A stretch of 64,000 bases of DNA from Pseudomonas fluorescens. GTDB taxonomy: Bacteria; Pseudomonadota; Gammaproteobacteria; Pseudomonadales; Pseudomonadaceae. The notes under the pieces are model-generated. The model did no database searches, was not told the DNA's origin, and worked only from the letters and a program-made list of their open reading frames with translations. A program made the position numbers and the translations under genes. Below are positions 1 through 6,564 of this stretch, in pieces. Where the stretch lies: assembly GCA_902825215.1 (NCBI GenBank), contig LR782234.1, positions 3,348,001 to 3,412,000 of the forward strand, read 5' to 3'. Each line of letters opens with the position of its first letter. Within the stretch, counting starts at the first letter, position 1.

Positions 1-202
1 TGGTTTTGCAAGCGGCCCAGCGAGTATAAGCGCTCGGGCAGCGGACATGATTTTTTCATGGGTTCAACCGAACGCTCAAGGGCGCCCCCACAAAACTGAA
101 CAACCAACGTGCATTTCTGGCAGTCCCGCCCGCCCCTGACTCCTCTCACAATGGCCGCCACTGTGGTTACACGCATCCACACCCAGGACCGAGGAGTCAG
201 CT

Positions 203-961
203 ATGTCAGGTAAATTCGCCAATCAGGTTGCAGTCGTTACCGGCGCTTCCACCGGGATCGGCTTTGCGATTGCGCAGGGGTTGATTGCAGAGGGTGCGAA
301 ACGGGTTTACATCACTGGCCGTTCTGCAGCCACGCTGGAGGCGGCGGTCGTCAGGCTCGGCGATAAGGCCGTTGCGGTCATTTCCGATGTCGCGCGGCAG
401 ACGGATCTGGACACGCTGAAAGCGACGATTGAAGCCCACGACGATCAGTTGGACGCGGTGTTTGCCAACGCGGGTATTTGTGAAAAGAACCCGCTTGGCG
501 AAACCACCGAAGCGGCTTACTTCAAGCTGTTCGACATAAATGTGAAGGGGGTGTTTTTTACGGTTCAGACGCTACTGCCGTTGATGAACAATGGCGCGTC
601 GATCGTCCTGACGGCTTCGATCTGTTCCAGCAACGGCATGGAAGGACTGAGCCTTTACAACGCCTCCAAGGCTGCGGTGCGCTCCTTCGCCCGGACCTGG
701 GCCAACGAACTCAAAGGTCGCAAGATCCGCGCAAATGTCCTGAGCCCCGGGTTCACCCGCACGCCACTGATGGATAACGGTTTGAACATGAGCGAGAGCG
801 ACATTGCCGCACTGCGCCAGCATGTCGAGCAGATCACGCCGCTGGGGTATATGGCCCAGCCGGAAGAAATCGCCTCGTCGGCGCTGTTCCTGGCCTCGGC
901 CGATGCGAAATATGTCAACGGTGTAGAGCTGATGGTCGACGGCGGCCTGTCGCAGATCTGA
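203..961 (+). CDS. SDR family oxidoreductase
   Basis: Classical short-chain dehydrogenase/reductase of 252 residues, the usual family length. The cofactor motif TGASTGIG is at residues 13-20, the NAG motif at 89-91, and the catalytic Ser139, Tyr152 and Lys156 (YNASK) are all present, so the enzyme should be active with NAD(P)H. The C-terminal MVDGG segment is typical of the family. The substrate cannot be read from the sequence. The ATG at 203 is preceded by GAGGAG at 191-196. An MFS exporter starts 45 bases downstream on the same strand and a LysR gene lies convergent beyond it, so the SDR and exporter probably form a two-gene unit. Confidence 0.93.
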   Translation: MSGKFANQVAVVTGASTGIGFAIAQGLIAEGAKRVYITGRSAATLEAAVVRLGDKAVAVISDVARQTDLDTLKATIEAHDDQLDAVFANAGICEKNPLGETTEAAYFKLFDINVKGVFFTVQTLLPLMNNGASIVLTASICSSNGMEGLSLYNASKAAVRSFARTWANELKGRKIRANVLSPGFTRTPLMDNGLNMSESDIAALRQHVEQITPLGYMAQPEEIASSALFLASADAKYVNGVELMVDGGLSQI

Positions 962-1006
962 ACACGCCTTTCCATAAATCCGAGCGGTTTCACACAGGGG
1001 ATTCCT

Positions 1007-2464
1007 ATGCCTGCGAAAAAGGTATCGGCGCCGGAGCCGCGGCGCTGGTTGATGTTCGCCATCCTGTTGGTCGGTGCGTTTTTGCCGCCTCTGGATTTTT
1101 TCATCGTTAATGTGGCGCTGCCCTCGATTCAGCAATCGCTGGGCACCGCCTCTTCCGCCGAACAGTTGATCATCTCCTCGTACGCGGCGTTGTATGCGGT
1201 GACGCTGATTACCGGCGGACGCCTGGGTGACCTCTACGGCCGCATGAGGATGTTCTTCGTCGGCCTGGTGGGATTTGCAGTCGCCTCACTGATCTGCGGC
1301 TTCGCCGAGTCGCCGTGGATGTTGATCGCCGGGCGTTCGCTGCAAGGCGTGACGGCAGCGGTCATGGCGCCCCAGGCGCTCGCTTCGGTGCAGGCCATAT
1401 TCCCCGAGTCGGAGAAGCCGTTGGCGCTGAGCCTGTATGGCGCGGTCTTTGGCCTGGCGTCGGTCATCGGCCAGGCTTTGGGCGGGATATTGATATCGCT
1501 CAACCTGATGGGCCTGGGCTGGCGGGCGATATTTCTGGTCAATTTGCCGATTGCGTTGCTGGTGATCCTGATCGCTATTCCAGTGGTCAGGGAAACCCGT
1601 GCGCGACAGACCACCCGGCTGGATCTGGGCGGAACGGCACTTTCTGTGCTGACGCTTGGGGCGCTGATCGTGCCGCTGATCGAAGGACGTGAAGCGGGCT
1701 GGCCGTTGTGGGCCTGGCTATCCCTTGCAGCGGTGCCACTGCTGGCCTGGTGGTTCTGGCGCTACGAAGCCCGTCTACGCCAGTCAGGCGGCGCACCGTT
1801 GCTTGATCCTGCGGCATTACGTGCGCCTGGCCTTGGGCGGGCGTTGCTCGTCGCGCTGAGCTTCTACTCGATCGGCGTGTTTTTCCTGCTGTTTTCCATT
1901 TACCTACAGGGCGCCCTGCGCACGAGCCCACTCGATGCGGGTCTGGTGTTCCTGCCTTTCGGCACCGGATTTTTGCTGGGGCCGCTCTCGACAAGGCAGT
2001 TCGGGCGTGTTCTGGGCGCCTATGTGAATCCCGTCGGCATGGCACTGGAAGTGCTGGGGCTTGTGCTGCTGGCCGCGCTGGTGACACAGACGCCAATGAC
2101 CGCCAGCCCCGCTGCGCTGCCACTTGCCGTGAGTCTCTTCTTGATCGGTTTCGGCCAAGGGCTGGCACTGCCAACCTTGATGCGCATGATCACCGGGCGT
2201 GTGGCGCCCGCGTACTCGGGCATGATTGCGGGCATCACCAGTTCCACCCTGCAAATCAGCACATCCCTGAGCGTGGCGATCATCGGCGGGATTTTTTACA
2301 CCCTGCTGGGAACGGATACGGCCGCAGCTGCCATCACTCACGCCTTCACCGTCTCGCTAATGTGCATGGCGGCCTGCCTGACAGTCGGTACGGGACTGAG
2401 CATTACCCTGGCGCGCCAGCCGGCTGGCGGATTGCAGACCGCTGCGATGCAGCCGACCGAATGA
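1007..2464 (+). CDS. MFS transporter, DHA2-like drug exporter
   Basis: Integral membrane protein of 485 residues with about 14 hydrophobic segments, as expected for the DHA2 group of proton-driven exporters. A motif-A-like loop (GGRLGDLYGRMRMF) follows the second helix. It probably exports a small hydrophobic or toxic compound across the inner membrane; the substrate is unknown. The start at 1007 has AGGGG at 996-1000. It sits 45 bases after the SDR gene and its stop is 13 bases from the stop of the convergent LysR gene. Co-transcription with the SDR is inferred from spacing. Confidence 0.9.
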   Translation: MPAKKVSAPEPRRWLMFAILLVGAFLPPLDFFIVNVALPSIQQSLGTASSAEQLIISSYAALYAVTLITGGRLGDLYGRMRMFFVGLVGFAVASLICGFAESPWMLIAGRSLQGVTAAVMAPQALASVQAIFPESEKPLALSLYGAVFGLASVIGQALGGILISLNLMGLGWRAIFLVNLPIALLVILIAIPVVRETRARQTTRLDLGGTALSVLTLGALIVPLIEGREAGWPLWAWLSLAAVPLLAWWFWRYEARLRQSGGAPLLDPAALRAPGLGRALLVALSFYSIGVFFLLFSIYLQGALRTSPLDAGLVFLPFGTGFLLGPLSTRQFGRVLGAYVNPVGMALEVLGLVLLAALVTQTPMTASPAALPLAVSLFLIGFGQGLALPTLMRMITGRVAPAYSGMIAGITSSTLQISTSLSVAIIGGIFYTLLGTDTAAAAITHAFTVSLMCMAACLTVGTGLSITLARQPAGGLQTAAMQPTE

Positions 2465-2477
2465 GTCAACGGCCTGC

Positions 2478-3326
2478 TTATGAGCCGATCATGCTGGCAG
2501 CAAGGTCGGCAAGGGCGCGCAAGCTGTCCATCTGGCGCATGTCCTGGTGATAACCCATCCATATATCGCGACCCGGTGGCGGCGCATGCGGATCAATCAG
2601 GCGCAGCGCTGTCAGCCGATCGCCCAACGCGCGCGGGAGTACCGCAACGCCCTGCCCTTGCGCGCACATTTGCGCCTGGACGGTGCGGCTGCTGCTGGTA
2701 AACACGGTACGAGCCAGCGGGTAACGCTGCTGCAGCCACTGCACATCCGGGTAATGAGACTGAGCGACGCTCATGGTGATCAAGCCAAGCCCCTCGCCCT
2801 CGGGTTTTGGCTCAGGAGCATCGACGGCCGCGTATAAGCCGTAGCTCAGGGTCGTCAGTTTGCGGTGAACGATATCCGGTTCGGTGAACGGCACGATTCG
2901 AAACGCGATGTCGGCGTCGCGACGCGCCAGGTCGAACAGTCGATGCCCGGCGATGACCTCGGGCACGATCAATGGATAACGTTGACCCAGCTCACGCAGG
3001 ACCGGGGCCAACACATAGCAGGCGAACCAGTCAGCGCAAGAGATGCGCAACACACCTTCAGGCTGGGCGCTTTCCCCGGCGAGGCGCCTTTCGATGGCCA
3101 AGGCACTTTGCTCCATGTCCTGCGCCAGGCTGAGGACCTTCTCGCCGCTGTCGGTCAGCACCAGTCCTTGGGCGGTGCGAAGGAAAATCGGCTGGCCGCT
3201 GGACTGTTCAAGCACCTGCAGGCGCCGCCCCACCGTCGGATGGCTGACCCCGAGCAGCTTGGCGGCAGCACCCAGTGACCCGGTGCGGGCAACCGCGAGA
3301 AACACCCGCATATCACTCCAGTCCAT
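2478..3326 (-). CDS. LysR family transcriptional regulator
   Basis: Regulator of 282 residues. The N-terminal winged helix-turn-helix covers about residues 3-60 (MDWSDMRVFLAV..GSLGAAAKLLGVSHPTVGRRL) and is followed by an effector-binding domain from about residue 90. It belongs to the LysR branch with a short N-terminus beginning directly at the DNA-binding helix. The gene is convergent with the SDR/MFS pair and divergent from the RidA-like gene, so either may be its target; no clear T-N11-A operator was identified. The effector is unknown. Confidence 0.92.
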   Translation of the reverse strand: MDWSDMRVFLAVARTGSLGAAAKLLGVSHPTVGRRLQVLEQSSGQPIFLRTAQGLVLTDSGEKVLSLAQDMEQSALAIERRLAGESAQPEGVLRISCADWFACYVLAPVLRELGQRYPLIVPEVIAGHRLFDLARRDADIAFRIVPFTEPDIVHRKLTTLSYGLYAAVDAPEPKPEGEGLGLITMSVAQSHYPDVQWLQQRYPLARTVFTSSSRTVQAQMCAQGQGVAVLPRALGDRLTALRLIDPHAPPPGRDIWMGYHQDMRQMDSLRALADLAASMIGS

Positions 3327-3444
3327 GCTTTACCCCGTACAAAGTTGAACAGTGAGAGTGCTGCAATGGCAGTGCCGTAGCAATCCCGCGCGCTCCCTCC
3401 TTGTTCGCTCGAATGTCTGTCGACGCATCATGAGGGAGGTGGAT

Positions 3445-3558
3445 ATGAACACAGGTGTTACTTCCAACCTCAGCGGGCCGATGACTCGAATGGACGCCGC
3501 TCTGGCATCTGAGTTAATTTTTTTCCGTTTATTCATAAGGCGCCACGACCATGACTGA
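3445..3558 (+). CDS. Possible 37-residue leader or small protein upstream of the RidA-like gene
   Basis: The ATG at 3445 follows a strong purine-rich ribosome-binding site (GGGAGGTGG, around 3434-3442) and opens a 37-codon frame ending at 3558, overlapping the start of the RidA-like gene at 3551 by eight bases. That arrangement would allow translational coupling. The peptide resembles no family I know. It could instead be an untranslated leader whose Shine-Dalgarno match is fortuitous. Confidence 0.28.
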   Translation: MNTGVTSNLSGPMTRMDAALASELIFFRLFIRRHDHD

Positions 3559-3943
3559 TCGTCAGATCATTGTTCCAGACAGCATGAGATTGCTCTGCGA
3601 GCAGGCCGGATATGCCCCCGCAGTAAAGGTTGGAAAAACGCTTTACTGCGCGGGTCAGGTGGGCCGGACGCCGGAGTTAGCCGTTATCGAGGACCCAGAA
3701 CAGCAGTTTCTGGCAGCTTGGGAAAATCTCCGGCTCGTCTTGCAAGCCGGTGGCTGCGCATTTGCAGATGTTGTGGAAATGACCACTTATCACGTCGACA
3801 TGCACCGCCACATGCCGACATTCAGGCGCGTGAAGGATGCAGTCTTTCCCAGAGGCACTTGCGCATGGACCTGCATAGGCGTCGCCGAGTTGGCTCGTCC
3901 CGGCCTTCTCGTGGAGATCAAGTGCGTCGCTGTAGAGCGATGA
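3551..3943 (+). CDS. RidA/YjgF-family protein lacking the canonical arginine
   Basis: A 130-residue protein of the RidA (YjgF/YER057c/UK114) fold, usual length. Recognisable blocks are the VGKTLYCAGQVG strand near residues 27-38, the QF..AWENL..VL helix near 52-64 and the C-terminal LARPGLLVEIK strand. Canonical RidA enzymes hydrolyse reactive enamines and imines using an arginine in the PARSC/PARTT segment. In the corresponding segment here (CAWTC, residues 104-108) the position holds Trp106. The protein is therefore more likely a member of a divergent Rid subfamily than a housekeeping RidA. A structured terminator-like element follows. Confidence 0.85.
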   Translation: MTDRQIIVPDSMRLLCEQAGYAPAVKVGKTLYCAGQVGRTPELAVIEDPEQQFLAAWENLRLVLQAGGCAFADVVEMTTYHVDMHRHMPTFRRVKDAVFPRGTCAWTCIGVAELARPGLLVEIKCVAVER

Positions 3944-3961
3944 TGTAGCGGCTTTGCACTC

Positions 3962-4028
3962 AAGCCATCGTCGTTTTCGCTAACTTGAGATGCTCGCGCG
4001 GGCATGCTCAAATACGCGATGGCTTTTT
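3962..4028 (+). terminator. Nested hairpin with T tract between the RidA-like gene and the AT-rich operon
   Basis: AAGCCATCG (3962-3970) pairs perfectly with CGATGGCTT (4017-4025), and the right arm runs into five T residues (4024-4028). The loop contains a second hairpin, TTGAG/CTCAA (3985-3989 with 4007-4011), extended by an ATGC/GCAT pairing. This looks like a factor-independent terminator for the RidA-like gene. Because it ends only 16 bases before the proposed TTG start of the next gene, it could alternatively act as an attenuator in that operon's leader. Confidence 0.5.
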
Positions 4029-4044
4029 GCTACGGTGACCTCGT

Positions 4045-4392
4045 TTGAAGCATTATCATGGATTGATTATCATTTTTTCGGCAACGACGCTGCTCTTCAT
4101 CCTCGCCCAGGTATGGCACGCACAACCCGCTCCGGAAGAAAAAAGGCAGGAGCAGGAACGCCAGCTCAAAGGTCTCGCGCTCATCCTGAATGTCCAGGCC
4201 GAAAAAATGCCTGATGAATCAACTCATATCGATTCTGTGACCTATGCCGATGAGGTCATGCGTATCTCACACACGCTCAAAAAAGTTACAAAATACGAAG
4301 TCGACACCGACGAGTTCATAAAGAAAGCAAAAGCGCTCGCAGCCCCTGCGTTCTGTAATGTTTCCCCACCAACTTTGAAGATCTTTAAATGA
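4045..4392 (+). CDS. Small membrane-anchored or exported hypothetical protein, first gene of the Ycf35/Ycf46-type operon
   Basis: A 115-residue protein with one N-terminal hydrophobic segment (about residues 7-22) followed by a charged, soluble part that should lie in the periplasm. The middle (DSVTYADEVMRISHTL, then a single Cys in PAFCN) faintly recalls short exported proteins common in Pseudomonas that normally continue for a further 30-40 residues with a GV.V.Y-type strand. If that resemblance is real, this copy is C-terminally truncated. The start is TTG with only a weak ribosome-binding site. Its stop overlaps the next gene's start as ATGA (4389-4392), so the two are translationally coupled. 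Function unknown. Confidence 0.6.
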   Translation: MKHYHGLIIIFSATTLLFILAQVWHAQPAPEEKRQEQERQLKGLALILNVQAEKMPDESTHIDSVTYADEVMRISHTLKKVTKYEVDTDEFIKKAKALAAPAFCNVSPPTLKIFK

Positions 4393-5381
4393 TAAAAACT
4401 ATTCCGACGTGGCAAATGATGATGCTCACCAGAGGCAAGATCGTGGGATTGGTAATCCTGGGGTTCTTACCTGCTTTTATAATCGGCGGTGCGTGGATTT
4501 TCCTCGAAGGATTGCAAAGCGGGCAAACCCGCAAGGCTGCGATGGGGCTTATCTGTATGATTTTTTTTGGCATGGGCATTCTGCTTCTCGCGCCCTCCAA
4601 ACAATATGTTCCAGGCAAGACATTTCAGGCGTACAGGAATAAAAAGCTCCATACACAGAAAGCCGTAAAGTATGGGTACGCCATCATTGTTCTTTTTTGT
4701 GCAATTTTTGCGATTCTTGTACCGGAACAGCTACTCAAGGCATTTGGCTATGGAGTGGTGGGCATCATCGGCATTTACACTTATTCGAAAAGCCTGAAAT
4801 TTCACGCCGATATCGATTATTCAACCAATGAGTATCTGACAACCTCTCTGGGATTCGCCCCAGGAGAAAAAATCCTTGTCAGCTATCAGAATTTTGAGGC
4901 GGGCGAGGTTTACGTAGGTAGCAATGCATTTGCCGCAACAGCGACCAAGTTGATCGCAGCGTCGTTCGATGGGGAGCAGTGGATCAAGCTGTCACGGGAT
5001 ATGAATCAGATTTCGCGCATTGGTATTATTGGCGATGAAAACCAAAATTATTTCGTTAAATTGCAATTCAATGATGGCGCCGATGCATTGTTGTGCGTTG
5101 GTCTATTCGAAAAACTCACTTCAAGTCCAGCCCTGATCATAAAAAAGCTCCTTGAAGCGATTGATACGAGTCTCCTGGGTGCTGGTGGCGCTTCGAAAAC
5201 AGCACAAAGACGCCGGGTGGTTGTCAACGCCGATACTGCGGCCTCGCCTTCCGAAAACGTTGTTCATCAAGCTCCGCCAGCATCGAGTGCACCTACACGT
5301 AACATTGAAGTCCCCTCCAGTGTATTGGACGCCACCAAGGGCGCCGAAGATGCTTCTACCGGCCGCAGATTGGAGCTTTAA
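4389..5381 (+). CDS. Four-helix membrane protein with a cytoplasmic PH-like domain
   Basis: A 330-residue protein with two helical hairpins in the inner membrane (hydrophobic stretches at about residues 18-39, 50-68, 93-111 and 117-133). A soluble domain at about 158-262 follows (GEKILVSYQNFEAGEVYVGSNAF... then a long terminal helix), whose strand pattern resembles bacterial PH-like domains; this is pattern recognition, not a search result. The tail from about 270 is rich in Ala, Ser and Pro and probably disordered. It is coupled to the gene before it (ATGA) and lies two bases from the DUF1257 gene after it. It may tether the operon's complex to the membrane. No catalytic motif was seen. Confidence 0.72.
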   Translation: MIKTIPTWQMMMLTRGKIVGLVILGFLPAFIIGGAWIFLEGLQSGQTRKAAMGLICMIFFGMGILLLAPSKQYVPGKTFQAYRNKKLHTQKAVKYGYAIIVLFCAIFAILVPEQLLKAFGYGVVGIIGIYTYSKSLKFHADIDYSTNEYLTTSLGFAPGEKILVSYQNFEAGEVYVGSNAFAATATKLIAASFDGEQWIKLSRDMNQISRIGIIGDENQNYFVKLQFNDGADALLCVGLFEKLTSSPALIIKKLLEAIDTSLLGAGGASKTAQRRRVVVNADTAASPSENVVHQAPPASSAPTRNIEVPSSVLDATKGAEDASTGRRLEL

Positions 5382-5383
5382 CA

Positions 5384-6016
5384 ATGTCGCACTGTACAAA
5401 GTTTGAGTTTTCCTACGTTAACGAAGAGGCCATCGCAAAAGCTTTCGGCAAGATGGGGCTCAAACCAACGACAGGCCTGGTGTCCGTATTTTCCAGCGAC
5501 TTCAGTAAAAAAGTGCTGAGCAAAATAGGCTATATGGGTAATCAGCAGTTTAGAGCCATCTATAGCCAAACCGCCGGCGGATTCAGTCTGTTCGTTTGCC
5601 AGGTCGAGGAAGGCTCATACAAACTGCTTATCGAACGGGAAACCATTTCGGCCGGCGATGAAGCGGTCATGACTGATCTGGCGTTGCGCTTCCAAAAGGC
5701 GTACATCAGCGTTGCCATCGATGAAACCATCAAGCGCATAGGTGCATCTGGCGTTCCGGCAAGGGTGAATGAAGCGCTGCAAGGGTTCGAAATTGAATTC
5801 GGACCTCACTACGAATACAGCATTCATGTCACGTTCAGCGGCGATGAAATTACCGAGGAAGTACACGGCGTCAAAGGCGACATTTGCACAAAACTTACAG
5901 AAGAACTCGAAGCTCTGCTTTCCAGCCCTGCTGCAGAGCTTGTGACCGAATGGAAGCCGGCATATACCGTCGTCCATGAAGAACAGACGCTTCAAATACT
6001 CAGCGCGAACTTCTGA
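5384..6016 (+). CDS. DUF1257 (Ycf35-like) protein fused to a DUF2997-like domain
   Basis: The N-terminal part (about residues 1-125, opening MSHCTKFEFSYVNEEAIAKAF and including a LRFQKAYISVAIDETIKRIG segment) matches my memory of DUF1257, the family of plastid and cyanobacterial Ycf35. Residues 144-180 (YSIHVTFSGDEITEEVHGVK, then GDIC.KLTEELEALL) match the small DUF2997 family, normally encoded separately beside DUF1257 genes. The 210-residue protein thus appears to join both. No enzyme activity is established for either family. Two bases separate it from the membrane-protein gene, and its TGA overlaps the radical-SAM gene's ATG by one base, so all are co-translated. Probably cytoplasmic. Confidence 0.75.
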   Translation: MSHCTKFEFSYVNEEAIAKAFGKMGLKPTTGLVSVFSSDFSKKVLSKIGYMGNQQFRAIYSQTAGGFSLFVCQVEEGSYKLLIERETISAGDEAVMTDLALRFQKAYISVAIDETIKRIGASGVPARVNEALQGFEIEFGPHYEYSIHVTFSGDEITEEVHGVKGDICTKLTEELEALLSSPAAELVTEWKPAYTVVHEEQTLQILSANF

Positions 6017-6537
6017 TGGAAATCAATGTTCACCATATGGAGTTGAGTAGCGTCAACGGCCCCGGGTTACGCTTGACCCTGTGGGTGCAGGGTTGTGCGC
6101 TGAATTGCAAGGGATGTTTCAACCAGGCGACCCACGCGCCCGGTCCGATCACGTTGATGCCTGTTCATGAACTGGCACAGAAAATCAATGCACTGGACAT
6201 TGACGGGGTCACCCTCACCGGGGGAGAACCGCTCGACCAGGCGCCAGCGTTGTTGCAGTTGATACATGCCGTCAATGGCGAGAAAAACTGGATACTTTAC
6301 ACAGGCTATTCGCCAAAAGAGATATTCCAGAATGAAGCCATGATTCGAGTTGTCAAAGCCGTGGACTTGACGCTGGCCGGTCGCTATCGACATAACGCTA
6401 AACACCCCTACCAACACAAGCAATTGATCAAAACCAGCGACAGAGTCGACGTCGACTTTTTCCGTAACAGCAGACCCGTAGAGTTCATCATTTCAAGTTC
6501 CGGCGTTACCAAAACCGGTCTACCGATGCATGTATAA
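6016..6537 (+). CDS. Radical SAM activase-like protein (NrdG-type, CX3CX2C)
   Basis: A small 173-residue radical S-adenosylmethionine protein. Cys27, Cys31 and Cys34 form the CX3CX2C motif that binds a [4Fe-4S] cluster, and TGGEP at 68-72 is the SAM-contacting motif. Length and layout (VNGPGLRLTLWVQGC near the start) match glycyl-radical-enzyme activases such as NrdG and PflA. No glycyl radical enzyme is encoded in the window, so the partner may be elsewhere, or the protein may act on an operon partner. In cyanobacterial relatives of this cluster I recall a ferredoxin in the corresponding place. It shares one base with the DUF1257 gene and ends 27 bases before the ATPase gene. Confidence 0.85.
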   Translation: MEINVHHMELSSVNGPGLRLTLWVQGCALNCKGCFNQATHAPGPITLMPVHELAQKINALDIDGVTLTGGEPLDQAPALLQLIHAVNGEKNWILYTGYSPKEIFQNEAMIRVVKAVDLTLAGRYRHNAKHPYQHKQLIKTSDRVDVDFFRNSRPVEFIISSSGVTKTGLPMHV

Positions 6538-6564
6538 CTCAGTTCAAGCGCAGGGATAACAGGC

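Noticed and set aside
1..59. Possible 5' end of a minus-strand gene starting at 59 or 48 (MSAARALILAG-like reading)
   Set aside because: Only 16-19 codons are visible, there is no good ribosome-binding site, and no family is recognisable.
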